Source: DASRAU01 sp035638075
GTDB lineage: Bacteria > Acidobacteriota > Polarisedimenticolia > Gp22-AA2
Length of the DNA: 64,000 bases
Assembly: GCA_035638075.1 (NCBI GenBank)
Contig: DASRAU010000029.1
Span: 124,001 to 188,000 of the forward strand
Reading direction: 5' to 3'
The notes under the pieces are model-generated. The model was not told where the DNA came from, did no database searches, and was given only the letters and a program-made list of their open reading frames with translations. The position numbers and the translations under genes are program-made. Of the stretch, positions 22,501 through 32,900 are shown in pieces. The number at the start of each line of letters is the position of its first letter. The first letter of the stretch is position 1.

Positions 22501-25500
22501 CGTCCGTTGAATTCGTTGATCAGCAGGCGCCGTCCGTCGGCGCTCAGCGCGATGCCGCGCGGCCCGAACAGGCCGGTGGCCACCGTCCGCTCCGCACCCG
22601 TCGCCAGGTCGCGCTCGCGGACCACGCCGCTGTTGAACCCCGCGGCATAGATCGCCTCGGGCCGGCAGTCGGCGGGGGCGGGCGCCGTTTCTCCCGGGGA
22701 CAGCAGGAGCGACAGCGCCACCGTCCCCGTGCCGCGATTCGTGAGCACGACGGTCTGCGGCTCGGTCCGCCCTTCGAGCAGCGTCGAGGCGACGGAGGCC
22801 GGCGCCGCCTCGATCTGCGGCATGTCCAGGAGGGCGGCGTGCAGCGCAACCTCGAGCTGCGGCCGGTCCGGGTCGTCGCTGTCGACCTCGAGCCGGGCGG
22901 ACAGGTCGGTGCCCTGCGCCGGCGGCGCGAGTCGTGCGTCGAAGACGACGGTCACGGTCGCCGAGGCGCCGGGCGGCAGATCGAGCGCCGCGGGCGCAAC
23001 CGAGAACCCGGCGCCCGCGTCGAGCTGCAGCGTGGCGTGGATCGACTCGCTCCCCGGGTTGCGCGCGACGAGCGTCCTGCGCCGCTCGGTCCCGGGCAGG
23101 AGCGACCCGAAGTCGATCACGTCGGTGCGCGGCGCGTAGCGGACCTGGAGCGTGTGGCGGTTCACGTCGCAGGTCGGATCGACCGCGGCGCTGTTGATCG
23201 CCTGCGCCTCGAGGGCGCCGTCGACGAAAAGCTGCCGCATTGTTTCAGCGTCCAGAGGCATGGTCATCGTGGCGTCGACGCAGTCGGGGGGGAGCACCCC
23301 GCCGTTGTCTCCTCCCGGCGTGCCGGGGCCGGTCCCGCCGCCGCGCAGCGTCCCGAGCTCGCGCCCCTCGAGCAGGAGGCGCGTCGTCTCGAGCCGGCTG
23401 CCGAAGTCTCCTTCGACGTGGAGGGTGAGCGTGCCTCCGCCCGCCGGGGCGATCGGCGAGTCGAGCTGGTGGGTGGTCGTCGCCCCCGACTGCCTGAAGG
23501 GGACGCGCGACTCGAGGAGCACCTCCTGCCCTTCGAGAAGGAGGTGTCCGCCGGCCGCCACCTGGACCGTGACGGGGATCTCCGCCGGCGTGCCGCCGGG
23601 GATGTTGGTGGACAGGCGCACGACCGCCCGGTGCTCTCCGGGAGAGAGACCGCCGGCGTCGATGCCGAGCTCGAGCGGAAGAGCCGTCCCGGGCGGGATG
23701 CTGAGGTCGGCCGGGCTCGGCGCGACCCAGGGCGCGGCCGCCTCGTCGAGCGCCGCACTCCCTTCGTCGAGCGCCGCACGCGCCTCGACGTGCACCGCCA
23801 GGTTGGAGCCGCCGTCGTTGCGAAGGTCGACCGGAACGCTCTCCTTCGCCCCGGCGCGCAGGGAGACTTCGATCGACGCAGGCTCGATCGTCAGGACCGG
23901 CGGCGCCAGCCCGATCCCGGTGACATGGATTGGCGGCACGGCGGCGGCGTTGTCGGCGAGCGAAACCACGCTCACCTGTCCCTCGATGAGGCCGGGGCCC
24001 GCCGGAACGAAGCGCACCGGCAGCTCGATCGATGCGTGCGGCGGGATGGAAGGCTCATCCGCGGGCGCGACGATGGCGGCCTGGTTGCTCTGGAACGCGA
24101 GGATGTCGAGCGGGGCGGTGCCGAGGTTGCTGACCGTCAGCATGTGGAACGTGCTCGTCCCCACGACGACCGGCCCGAAATCGATCGCGGCCGGGGCGAG
24201 GGCGAGCGTCGCCGCGTCGCGCACCTCCAGCCTCAGCGCGCGCTCCGCCGTGGCGTGCGCCGGATCGTTCGTGTGCAGGACGATGGTCAAAGGGTACCGC
24301 CCCGCCGTCAGGGCCGAGGTCTCGACGTGCACGATGAGCGGCGCGGTCGCGGAGGCTCCGACGCGCCCGGCCGCGGGTCGCAAGGTCAGCCACGCGGGCG
24401 CCGCCAATCCACCATCGTCCCTGGCCTCCACCGCCTCGGCAGCCCAGTCGAGCGTGCCGGGACCGGTGTTCGCAATCGTGAAGGTTCCCTCCCCCGCCGC
24501 TCCCGCGGGGACCGACAAATCGATCTCCGCCGGTTCCGCGGAAAGGACCGGCGCCGCGAGGGTCGTCGCCGCGACGACGGGCGAAGCCGGCCCGGCGGAC
24601 TCCCACTCGTCGCGCGCCCGCACGACGAACTGGTACGGCGTCGCCGCGGCGAGACCCGTGACCTCGATCGTCTCCACGGTTCCTGAAGCGCCGGGGAGGA
24701 CGTGGTTGGCGAAGGACGGCGCGTCCTCGAGGTGCGCCAGGTCGAGCGACGGCGTGGCGTAGCGGATGTCGTAGGTCGACGCGCGCCCCGCGAGGCCATC
24801 GTCACCGCTCGCGGTGAAGCGGAGCGTGACGTGGCCGCTGCCGGCGTCCACCACGTGCAGATCGCCGACGGCGGCGGGCGGAACGGAGTCCGGGTGCGCC
24901 AGCAGCCGGAACAGATCGAGCCGGCCTCCCGACTGGACCTTCCCCTGCAGGGACGGCAGCGCTCGCGACGAGGCGAGCAGCCGCGTCCGCACCTCGAGCG
25001 GCGTGAGACCGGGCTCCGCCGCCAGGAGCAGCGCCGCCGCCCCGGTCACCATTGGCGCCGCCATCGAAGTGCCGCTGAGCAGGCCGTATTGCCCGCCGGG
25101 AAGCGTGCTGAGGAGGGTCACGCCGGGCGCCGCGAGGTGCACCTCGCGCGCCCCATAGCTGGAGAAGGTCGCGAGGTTGTCCTCGTCGTCGGTCGCCGCC
25201 ACGGCGATGACGTTCGGGAGGTCGTACGAGGCCGGGTAGTGCGGCTTCAGGTCGATGTTCTCGCTGTCGTTGCCGGCCGCCACGACGAAGACGACGCCAT
25301 CGGTGCCGATGGCCGCGATGGTGTCGAACATGGCGTTCGAGAAGGCGCCGCCGCCGTAGGAGTTGTTGAGGACCCGCGCTCCCATCATTGCGGCGTAGTC
25401 CATGGCGCGGATGGCGTCGGCCGAGAAGCCGTTGCCCTCGGCGTTGATGAACTTCGCCGGCAGGAAGCGCGCGCGCCACGCCACCCCGGCGATGCCGCGC

Positions 25501-26351
25501 CCGTTGTCGCCGGCCGCGGCGGCGATGCCGGACACGTGCGTCCCGTGCCCGACCGTGGAGTCGTCGAAGGGATCGTTGTCGTTGTTGGCGAAATCCCACC
25601 CGGAGACGTCGTCGATGAAGCCGTTGCCGTCGTCGTCGATGCCGTTGTCCGGGATCTCGCCGGGATTGACGAACAGGTTGTCGCGCAGGTCCGGGTGATT
25701 GCCGTCGGCGCCGCTGTCGACGATGCCGATGAGGATGCCGGTGCGCCCGCCGCTTCCCCCGCCCGGCATCGGAGCGGGGAACCGGGGGTCCAGGTCGCCG
25801 ATGGAGATGTTCCAGGCGCGGAGCGCATCCACGTCCGCTCCCGGCGTGCCGCCCGTCTGCCCGATGTTGCGCAGCGCGTACTGCTCCGCGAGCCGCGGAT
25901 CGTCGGGGAGGCGGTCGGCCGTCAGGATGTAGTTCGGCTCGGCGTACTCGACGCGCGGGTCGCGGCTCAGCCGCGCGATGGCGTCTTCGATGGATTCATC
26001 GGCCGCGAGGCGCCACTGCTCCGCGCCGACGCGGAAGCGGGGCCGCGGCGCCGCCCGCATCTCCGTGCGCAGCCCCGACCGCAGACCCGGCTCGACCCCG
26101 TCACGGAACTTGACGATGAGGTCATGCGGCGCGTGCGGCGCATACGGCGGCGCCGGAAACGGCGCACCGGGGCGCACGCGCGGCGGAAGGACGGAAGGCC
26201 CGGGTGGTGTGCGTGGCGCGATGGTCGGCGCTGCGGGGTTGACGGAGGCCGGGGGTGAGGTCGAAGGAGGCGCGGCGAATAGCGAGGTCGCGGCCAGGAG
26301 CAAAACAGCCGCGCGCTTGGGAGAGCGGTCAAGGCGGAACTGCGAAGGCAT
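19578..26351 (-). CDS. Giant secreted subtilisin-like (S8) protease with repeat and propeller domains
   Basis: A 2257-aa exoprotein. Signal peptide (about 1-28), Pro-rich linker, propeptide-like domain (about 76-145, HDLIVKFRDGVEPG ... VEYAEPNYIL), then a complete S8 catalytic domain: Asp212 (GIVDSGAD), His269 (GHGTHVSGIA), Asn360 (AAGND) and Ser429 (SGTSMAAPMV). A Ca-binding-like DDDGNGFIDDVSGWDFANND segment lies between Asp and His. Downstream are an FnIII domain (about 490-590), several choice-of-anchor/ASH-like beta domains, an NHL/SMP-30-like six-bladed propeller (about 1230-1485), more ASH-like domains, a short TSP3 array (about 1885-1935), the recurring DPQ-type domain, a PKD-like module and a C-terminal LWPPDHHM domain. 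ATG 26351 is taken; a GTG lies one codon upstream. It lacks the C-terminal FnIII/CDGGCP module of its neighbours. It may process or remodel the giants encoded upstream (inference). Confidence 0.93.
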   Translation of the reverse strand: MPSQFRLDRSPKRAAVLLLAATSLFAAPPSTSPPASVNPAAPTIAPRTPPGPSVLPPRVRPGAPFPAPPYAPHAPHDLIVKFRDGVEPGLRSGLRTEMRAAPRPRFRVGAEQWRLAADESIEDAIARLSRDPRVEYAEPNYILTADRLPDDPRLAEQYALRNIGQTGGTPGADVDALRAWNISIGDLDPRFPAPMPGGGSGGRTGILIGIVDSGADGNHPDLRDNLFVNPGEIPDNGIDDDGNGFIDDVSGWDFANNDNDPFDDSTVGHGTHVSGIAAAAGDNGRGIAGVAWRARFLPAKFINAEGNGFSADAIRAMDYAAMMGARVLNNSYGGGAFSNAMFDTIAAIGTDGVVFVVAAGNDSENIDLKPHYPASYDLPNVIAVAATDDEDNLATFSSYGAREVHLAAPGVTLLSTLPGGQYGLLSGTSMAAPMVTGAAALLLAAEPGLTPLEVRTRLLASSRALPSLQGKVQSGGRLDLFRLLAHPDSVPPAAVGDLHVVDAGSGHVTLRFTASGDDGLAGRASTYDIRYATPSLDLAHLEDAPSFANHVLPGASGTVETIEVTGLAAATPYQFVVRARDEWESAGPASPVVAATTLAAPVLSAEPAEIDLSVPAGAAGEGTFTIANTGPGTLDWAAEAVEARDDGGLAAPAWLTLRPAAGRVGASATAPLIVHVETSALTAGRYPLTIVLHTNDPAHATAERALRLEVRDAATLALAPAAIDFGPVVVGTSTFHMLTVSNLGTAPLDILAFQSNQAAIVAPADEPSIPPHASIELPVRFVPAGPGLIEGQVSVVSLADNAAAVPPIHVTGIGLAPPVLTIEPASIEVSLRAGAKESVPVDLRNDGGSNLAVHVEARAALDEGSAALDEAAAPWVAPSPADLSIPPGTALPLELGIDAGGLSPGEHRAVVRLSTNIPGGTPAEIPVTVQVAAGGHLLLEGQEVLLESRVPFRQSGATTTHQLDSPIAPAGGGTLTLHVEGDFGSRLETTRLLLEGRELGTLRGGGTGPGTPGGDNGGVLPPDCVDATMTMPLDAETMRQLFVDGALEAQAINSAAVDPTCDVNRHTLQVRYAPRTDVIDFGSLLPGTERRRTLVARNPGSESIHATLQLDAGAGFSVAPAALDLPPGASATVTVVFDARLAPPAQGTDLSARLEVDSDDPDRPQLEVALHAALLDMPQIEAAPASVASTLLEGRTEPQTVVLTNRGTGTVALSLLLSPGETAPAPADCRPEAIYAAGFNSGVVRERDLATGAERTVATGLFGPRGIALSADGRRLLINEFNGRLAAVDPIAGGATSRVILGLDTPSGIEIDARGETAWITGFGTGDVAAVTLATGAVTRAAGGLFGPHGLALDPDGRAAYVAEESRGTLARVDLADGRVVTIATGLGSAAGLALDRDTGQAYVAAPSRGAVVGIDLATGAVRDLATGLSAPTEAVFDAARRRLYVSEFGAGVVTAIDVDTGVRSTVMTSIANPTGLALRLPGLCAARFARLASASVAIPAGGSATAPLEFDSTGLPEGRRTAVLMAGSRAPFVTFARVPLTLDVLPRPRIALSGDTQTAESTAIFSGSAAKTTHVLRTTIPPGTAGRLEVTVEGDFGNAREFADVLVEGTLVGSVGNAGTDCIATTRVLDLPLSFLRGVTQNGTVEVVLQNSTDVVSTCPLNRHKVRLTYDNADPAAGVDFGVMDAGLGRTLQLLVRNNGLAPLQVSDVSASDPVCTATPGSFPVAAGGLRGVQVRCVPSQPGPFAATLRLQSNDPDRPVVEAALLGTAVEPPRLRLEPDRLDATLAETTTAERVLTVRNAGGRALTFTATVAGPNPPAFLSVQPTGGLVDPGGSLDLHVTFRAGTLSPGAYTGALALLSDDPAQPEARVEALMTVERDRDRDGVSDASDDCPDRPDPDQADRDGDRVGDACDNCPAAANAGQADADADGSGDACQPTARIDAIREDGGTRLEVEAALFDPQADPLSGTVSLAPLGAAQAAVVVPFAGRLPKLSDIAALPAGVRCRLEIRVSDGSSLPAVAAVEFLHQQETTLVFDHPPQPAFTAPETVECDRPSAARVTLDAGATTDDDSTPGTSDDVVSYEWFARIGPGPGIHVPVGSGIRLETNLSLDTHGVTLRVTDTAGESVDADRPLRVRDTRPPALTLAPDPTVLWPPDHHMQLVPLHAVVTDVCDPGAGLGLLLATSSEPDDAPGAGDGSTTGDIATHALCDSVSLRAERVGGGPGRVYRVVCITIDRSGNSSTAEATVVVPATGPPN

Positions 26352-26372
26352 CACCCTTCCCGTGACGGGAGG

Positions 26373-26381
26373 ATTATGTCA
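26373..26381 (-). promoter_or_regulatory. Extended -10 promoter for the subtilase gene
   Basis: Minus strand TG-A-CATAAT (26381-26373) is an extended -10 element 21 bp before the ATG at 26351. No -35 box is visible, as is common for extended -10 promoters. Confidence 0.4.
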
Positions 26382-26434
26382 CCTTCGCCGCGGCGCCACC
26401 TCCGTATTCCGCGCTGCTTCTCTCTTGCGCGTCC

Positions 26435-29400
26435 TCAGCGCCGCGCCGGGCGATCGCCGCCGCCGGCGGCGGTGCCCTGGGTCACCGACGGGCAGCCTCC
26501 TTCGCACGAGGCCGGCTGGCGCGGCCACGGCGCCGGCTCCGATCCCCACCCGGTCGCGCCGCGGTCGGCGGTGCGCTCCTGGACAAGGTAAAAGAAGGCG
26601 TCGCCGACGGGCGGGATCGGGGCCGAGGCCGCCTCGCTCACGGTCGTCAGCGCCGTGCTGCGCGCCAGGACCGCGACCGGACCGAGATTGGTCACGCCGT
26701 CGATGCGGCGCACCTGGCTGAGCGTGCCGCGGATGACGTCGTAGCCCGTGGCATCGGCCAGCGCCGGCCAGTCGATGCGCTGTGCGGTCGCTCCAGCCGC
26801 CAGCGGCTCGAGATGCATCAGCAGCGGCTCGGGCCCCTGTCCTCGATCGTGTGGAACGGTCACGACGCCGAGGGCGGTCGTCGTGTTGCCGGCCGCGTCG
26901 ATGGCGCGGTAGCGCAGCTCGTAGACGCGCCCCGGACCTTTCCCTTCCCGCTCGGCCCGCAGGAGGAGGTTCGAGTCGGCCGAGCCGGGCGACGCATCCT
27001 GGATGTCTCCGGTCGTCGCGCCGTCGGTCGTGCCGGAGGCGTCGTCCGGTTCGCTCGAGGTCACCGAGACGAGCTCGACGCGCACTCCCGCCCCGCAGGA
27101 ATCCTGCGCCGTGAACTGCACATCGACCGGCACGAGATCGTGGTTCGCCGGCCACAACACCGACGGGTCCGCCAGGACGCTCAGGGTCGGCGCCCGGGTG
27201 TCGCGCACCGTCACCTGCGTCGTGCAGGTCGCGGCGTGCCCTTCGGGATCGCGGGCGGTGAAGGCCACGGAGGTCGTGCCGAGAGGGAATGCCCCGGAGG
27301 CGTCGAGCCCCTCCCCCGTGTGGTCGTTGCTCAGCGTGAGGCCGCGGCCGCAGACGTCGGTCGCGGTGGCCTGCACGGTGACGTCGGCGCCGCCGGCGCC
27401 GGTGCACTCCGCCGCCGGCAGCGACGCCGGGCAGTCGAGGATCGGGGCCTGCTCGGGCAGGCAGGCGTCACAGGCATTCCCCACGCCGTCGCCGTCGGTG
27501 TCCAGCTGATCGGCGTTGGCCACGTCAGGACAGTTGTCGAGCGCGTCGGGAATGCCGTCCTGATCGGTGTCCCGGTCCGCCACCTGGTTCAGGAGGAGGG
27601 TGATCTGCGCAGTGAAGGAAGGTCCTCGCACGGCGAGGTCGGGGAAGCCGTTGCCGTCGAAGTCTCCCGCTTCGAGCTCGTGCGTATCGGAGGTCAGGGC
27701 GGAGAACACGGACGAAGTCCCGAGCCCACCCGCGCTCCCGGGGAAAAGGCGGAGCTCACTGCCCATGGTGACGAGGTCGACGTGTCCATCGCCGTCGAAA
27801 TCATCCGCGGCCAGCGCATCCGGTTGCCCGAAGCCCGAAAGGGCCTGTCCCATTTTCAGTGACCCATTCCCGTCGCCGGTGAACACCGCGACGTAACCGG
27901 GCGGAACCGATCCGACGACCTCCGGATGGCCATCGCCATCGAAGTCGGCCGCGATGAGCGCGTTGATGCTGTGAGGAACCTCGCCGAACGGGAAGGGGTA
28001 GGTCGCGAAGGTGATCGCGGGCTCGAAGGAGCCGTCGCCCCGCCCCGGCAGGAGAACGAGGCGCCATGAATTCGGATTGGCAGCTTCGTGCAGAGACACG
28101 ACCAGGTCCGTGACGCCGTCTTGCGTGAAATCGGCCGCGACCATCTGGGCCGCGGGAGAGCCGAGGGGCGTGACCGTCCCCGGCCCGAACGTGAAGGGGG
28201 CGATCTGGAGATAAGTCGTGACGGTCTGATCTCCGTTGAGGACGACGATGTCGAGCGGCGCATCGCCGTCGATCGCGGCCAGCTTGATGGCGTTGGCGCG
28301 GTAGGACGGCATCGGCAGGTGAGCGCGCGGCTGGAACCCGCCGCTCCCTTCCCCCTGCAGCACCAGGATCTCGGGATGGACGCCCTGGTCATTGACGAGC
28401 ACCGCGGCATCCGTCGTCCCGTCCCCGTCCACGTCGCCGACATCCAGCGACAACGGATCGTTGCCGACGGGAGTCCCCGCCAGCACCTGCATGGTCCCGT
28501 CCGTCGTACCGAGGACCGGAACGAGCTGCCCCGGTGCGGGCGGGAGCCCATCGAGCGCCAGAACAAGGAGATCGCCCTTGTCGTCGCCGTCCACCCGCCC
28601 GGCGCGAAAGTCGCGGAGGAAGCCGGGGACGGCCACTCGCGGCACGGCCGCGATCGTCCCCCCGGGCTCACCCAGGACGATCAGGACCTGCTGGAGGGTG
28701 CCGTCGCGCAGGATGAGGTCGGGCAGCGGGTCGTTGTTGAGATCGGCCGTCTGCAGGCTGACCAGCGCCCGGCCCACCCGAAGCAGGTCAAAGTGATCGT
28801 CGAACATCCCCGGCCCCGTTCCGTGGTGAACGCGCACGCCATCGGTGTTGTTGACGACCAGGAGGTCGGGCTGATCATCCCGATCCCAGTCCACCACGGC
28901 GGCGTCCTGCGGCGCCTTGTCCACGAAGAACGAGGCGATTGGCTGGAAGCCGCCCGTCCCGTCTCCGGTCAGCGACGCGATCACGCTGTCCGGGCAGTTC
29001 AGTCCGCTGCAAGGTGAGAGGACGATGCAGTCGGGGAAGTCGTCCCCGTCGAGGTCGGCGACCCGGACCTTGCGGACGATGGTGCCGTTCGGCGTGCTGA
29101 CCACCTGGAAGGCGCCGCCACCGCGGCCGAGGAGGACCCGGATCGAGGTCTCGTCCCGGCTGCGTCCGAGGAGATCGTCCCGGCCGTCGTGGTCGAAGTC
29201 CGCGACGATCAGATCCTGGTCGTAGTGGAGATCGGCAGGGGTGTTGGCGATCCAGGTGAAATGCCCATCGCCCATGCCGGCATAAACGGAGACCGAGCCA
29301 TTGGGCTCCTGCAGGGCGAGATCCGGGATGCCGTCGCCGTTGAACTCGCCGGTGGCGACCTGCGTCATCGGGACAGGGGTGCCGAGGCTTTGCATCGGTG

Positions 29401-29785
29401 CGAAGGTGCCGTCGCCACGTCCGAGGCGGACGGCGGACGTGCTCGCGAGATCGAGATGCCCGTCCTGGTTGAAATCGCCAACCACCCCCACGCCAATTCC
29501 CACGAAGTCGGTCGTATAGCCTCCGTCCAGGTGGGCCGTCATCAAGGTGCCGCCGCTGATGACATCCGGAATTCCGTCTTCGTTGAAATCGCCGACCACC
29601 GCCCGGAAGCCGCCCACAGAGGCACCGGGCACCGGGAAGATCGGCTTCGCCGGCTGGACGCTCGGCGCGGAGGCAAGCAGGAATGCGGCGAGGACCGGCG
29701 TGACTCGCCTGCCCCAGCCGAAGCAGGTCGGACGCGATGAGTTCGTGGGCGACGTGGTGGGCCGGCGCGAGCGCAGCAGGAACAT
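26435..29785 (-). CDS. Secreted FG-GAP/VCBS repeat protein with TSP3, HYR-like and FnIII-like C-terminal domains
   Basis: A 1116-aa exoprotein, the smallest member of the paralogous cluster. A long n-region precedes the signal helix (VTPVLAAFLLASAPS, about 28-43). Residues about 55-735 are repeated FG-GAP/integrin-propeller blades, e.g. AVVGDFNEDGIPDVISG, GVVGDFNQDGHLDLAS and AADDFDGDGHVDLVTM, each with a D-x-N/D-x-D-G calcium loop. A single TSP3 unit (about 741-777) is followed by an HYR-like domain (APILDCPASLPAAECTGAGG), an LWPANHDL domain, and the FnIII-like end module finishing in SCEGGCP and DRPARR. GGAGGT precedes the ATG at 29785; an ATG four codons upstream is possible. It is followed after 83 bp by the subtilase gene. 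Likely a cell-surface or extracellular structural or adhesion protein; no enzymatic domain is seen. Confidence 0.88.
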   Translation of the reverse strand: MFLLRSRRPTTSPTNSSRPTCFGWGRRVTPVLAAFLLASAPSVQPAKPIFPVPGASVGGFRAVVGDFNEDGIPDVISGGTLMTAHLDGGYTTDFVGIGVGVVGDFNQDGHLDLASTSAVRLGRGDGTFAPMQSLGTPVPMTQVATGEFNGDGIPDLALQEPNGSVSVYAGMGDGHFTWIANTPADLHYDQDLIVADFDHDGRDDLLGRSRDETSIRVLLGRGGGAFQVVSTPNGTIVRKVRVADLDGDDFPDCIVLSPCSGLNCPDSVIASLTGDGTGGFQPIASFFVDKAPQDAAVVDWDRDDQPDLLVVNNTDGVRVHHGTGPGMFDDHFDLLRVGRALVSLQTADLNNDPLPDLILRDGTLQQVLIVLGEPGGTIAAVPRVAVPGFLRDFRAGRVDGDDKGDLLVLALDGLPPAPGQLVPVLGTTDGTMQVLAGTPVGNDPLSLDVGDVDGDGTTDAAVLVNDQGVHPEILVLQGEGSGGFQPRAHLPMPSYRANAIKLAAIDGDAPLDIVVLNGDQTVTTYLQIAPFTFGPGTVTPLGSPAAQMVAADFTQDGVTDLVVSLHEAANPNSWRLVLLPGRGDGSFEPAITFATYPFPFGEVPHSINALIAADFDGDGHPEVVGSVPPGYVAVFTGDGNGSLKMGQALSGFGQPDALAADDFDGDGHVDLVTMGSELRLFPGSAGGLGTSSVFSALTSDTHELEAGDFDGNGFPDLAVRGPSFTAQITLLLNQVADRDTDQDGIPDALDNCPDVANADQLDTDGDGVGNACDACLPEQAPILDCPASLPAAECTGAGGADVTVQATATDVCGRGLTLSNDHTGEGLDASGAFPLGTTSVAFTARDPEGHAATCTTQVTVRDTRAPTLSVLADPSVLWPANHDLVPVDVQFTAQDSCGAGVRVELVSVTSSEPDDASGTTDGATTGDIQDASPGSADSNLLLRAEREGKGPGRVYELRYRAIDAAGNTTTALGVVTVPHDRGQGPEPLLMHLEPLAAGATAQRIDWPALADATGYDVIRGTLSQVRRIDGVTNLGPVAVLARSTALTTVSEAASAPIPPVGDAFFYLVQERTADRGATGWGSEPAPWPRQPASCEGGCPSVTQGTAAGGGDRPARR

Positions 29786-29853
29786 CGGCACCTCCATCCG
29801 CCCTCTCCCGGGCGGACTATCCGGTCTTCTGTCTGGTGGCAGCGAGTGTCCGG

Positions 29854-29859
29854 AATATA
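29854..29859 (-). promoter_or_regulatory. Candidate promoter (CGTATATTC) for the FG-GAP gene
   Basis: Minus-strand TATATT within CGTATATTCCGG lies 68 bp before the start at 29785. An almost identical CGTATATTCAGG lies 65 bp before the giant gene starting at 39733, suggesting a shared promoter class. Confidence 0.45.
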
Positions 29860-29902
29860 CGCCGATTCTTACGAACGAGAGACCTGAATCGACGCGGTTC
29901 GG

Positions 29903-32900
29903 CTAGCGGCGGGCCGGGCGGTCACCGCCGGTGCCGGGGGCGGCGTCAGTCTGTCCCGGGCAGCCGCCATCGCAGGTGCCGGGCTCGCGGGGCCACGGAG
30001 CCGGCTCGGAGCCCCACCCGGTGCCGCCGCGGTCGGCGGTGCGCTCCTGCACGAGATAGAAGAACGCGTCGCCGACCGGCGGGACCGCGGTCGTCATCGG
30101 CTCGCTGACCGTGGTGAGTGTCGTGCCGCGCGCCAGGACCGCAACCGGGCCGAGGTTGGTCACGCCGTCGATGCGGCGCACCTGGCTCAGCGTGCCGCGG
30201 ATGACGTCGTAGCCGGTCGCCTCCTTGAGCGCGGGCCAGTAGATCCGCTGCGCGGTGGCGCCGGCGGCGACCGGCTCCAGCCGCATCAGGAGCGGCTCGG
30301 GGCCCTGCCCCAGATCGTGCGGGACCGTGACCACGCCGATCGCGGTCGTGGCGTTGCCGCCAGCGTCGACGGCGCGGTAGCGCAGCTCGTAGACGCGGCC
30401 CGGTCCCTTCCCTTCCCGCTCGGCTCTCAGGAGGAGGCTCGCGTCGGCGGTGCCGAGAGTTGCCCCCTGGATGTCGGTGGTCGTCGCGCCGTCGGCGGTG
30501 CCTGACGCGTCGTCGGACTCGCTCGAGCTCACGGAGACCAGCTCGACGCGCACCCCCGCGCCGCAGACATCCTCGGCGACGAACCGCGCCTCCACCGGGA
30601 CGAGATCGTGGTTCGGCGGCCACAGCACCGCCGGGTCGGTCAGGATGCTCAGCGTCGGCGGCTGCGTGTCGCGCACCGTCACCTGCGTCGTGCACGTCGA
30701 CGTGTGTCCTTCAGCGTCGCGCGCCGTGAAGACCACGGCCGTGGCGCCGAGCGTGAACGGACCGGACGCATCGAGGCCGGTGCCGGTGTGATCGTTGCTC
30801 ACGGTCAGCCCGCGGCCGCAGACGTCGGTCGCGGTCGCCTGCAGCGCGACGTAGGCGCCGCCCGCGCCGCTGCACTCCGCCGCCGGCAGCGACGCCGGGC
30901 ACTGGAGGATCGGCGCCTGCTGGTTGGCGACCGTCACGGGCACGGTGCACTGCGACTGGTTGCCGCTCGCGTCCTTCGCCGTGAAGGTGACGTTCGTCGT
31001 GCCGAATGGGTAACCGCCGCTCGCGTCGGCTCCGCTCGTGTTGCGACTGTTGGTGACGGTCACGCTGCCGCCGCAGACATCCGAGGCGGTCGCGACAACG
31101 TTCACGTTCGCCCCGGTCGGACCCGTGCATCCGGCCGACAGCACGGTCGGACACTGGAGATCCGGGGCGGCAGTGTCTCGTACCGTGACCGTGACCACGT
31201 CGGTGTCGCTCTCTCCGGAGCGGTCGGTCACCTTGAGGGTGATGGTGTGCGCCCCGAGCGGCAGAGTGACGTTCAGGGTGGCGCCGCTGCCGAGAGGAGT
31301 CTGCTCGGCTTCGCCGTCGTTCTCGTACCACTCGTAGGATGCGATGTCGCTGGAGACGCCGGGGATCGAATCCGCGTCGCTCGAGGCGGTTCCGTCGAGC
31401 GTCACGGGCGCCCCGCCTGACCCGCTGCACTCGAGCGAACCCGTCGCCGCCGCCGAGGCGATGGGAGAAGCGTTCGAGAAGAGCGCGAGGAAGGTCTCGT
31501 CCTGATGCACGAAATCCTGGCTCGCCGTGACGGAGCGGGTGTTGCCGTCGGACGCCACGACGTCGAGGCGGTAGGCACCGCCGCGGCTCAGCCCCGTGAC
31601 GTCGAGGCGGGGGAACTGACTCTCCGTGAACGGGACCCGCATGAACGGCGACGGGTCGAGCCCCCGCAGCCGGATGGAATCGAGCGTGTACTCGAGCACG
31701 ATGAGGCCGGTCCCACCCGACGTCGCACCCATCTTGCGGAAACAGACGGCGAAGGGCGGGGTCGTTCCCATCAACGGCTGGAACACGTCGAAGGCGGATG
31801 ACGGACTGGAACAGTCGCCCAGGGCAATGAGGTAATCGGTGGACTGATCGATGCAGCCGATGGAACTGTCGAGGTCGAAGAGATACGGATCGCCGAGGGT
31901 TCCGAAGCTGTAGCCGATCCCTTCGCCGGGAACTCCGTCGGGGAAATAGCCTCCTGAGCAGTCGAGATTTCCAAACACGTCGGGGAGAGTGAAGACCGTG
32001 GCGTTCGTCGCGGTGAGCAGCGCCTCCCCCGCCAGCTTCTCCCCCTGCGGGTCGCTGGCGTGCACGCGCACGTGCAGCCCGCCGTCGGGTCCGAGCACGG
32101 GAGGATCGAGGGCGAGAATCGGCTGGCACGCATCCCCCGAACCGTCGTGGTCGGTGTCCGCCTGGTCCGGATCCGAGGTGGCCGGGCAGACGTCGCAGGC
32201 ATCTCCGGTCGCGTCCTCGTCGAGATCCGCCTGGTCTGCATTCGCCCGCCCGGGACAGTTGTCGCAGAGATTCCCCACCCTGTCCGCGTCGGCATCGGCC
32301 TGATCCGCGTTGGCGACGCCGGGGCAGTTGTCGCAGGCGTCGCCCGGTCCGTCGGCATCGGTGTCGGCCTGTGAGGCATTGGGCACGGCGGGACAGTTGT
32401 CGGAAGAGGTGCACACCCCGTCGAGGTCGGCGTCGTTGAACCTGTCGAGCGGGCAGGGATCGCAGGCGTCCCCCAGGCCGTCTCCATCGGAGTCGGCCTG
32501 CGCCGAATTGGGAACCGTTGGACAGTTGTCCAGCCCGCAGGTGTTTCCGGCCGCCCCCGGATCGCCGAACCCGTCCCCGTCGCGGTCGAGACAGGGATCG
32601 CAGGCGTCGCCGAGGCCATCGACGTCCTGATCGCTCTGATCGGGGTTGGGCCTGGCCGGGCAGTTGTCGATCGGGCAGGTCGAGGCGGGGAATCCGGGAT
32701 CGGCGAAGCCATCCCGATCGACGTCCGTGCACGGATCGCAGGCGTCGCCGAGCGCGTCACCGTCCCGGTCCGACTGGGTGGGGTTCGGAACATCGGGGCA
32801 GTCGTCGATGCCGCACGTGTTCAACGGATAGCCGGGATCGCCGCGACCGTCGTGGTCCCGATCGGTGCACGAATCGCACCGATCGCCGAGGCCATCGGCG

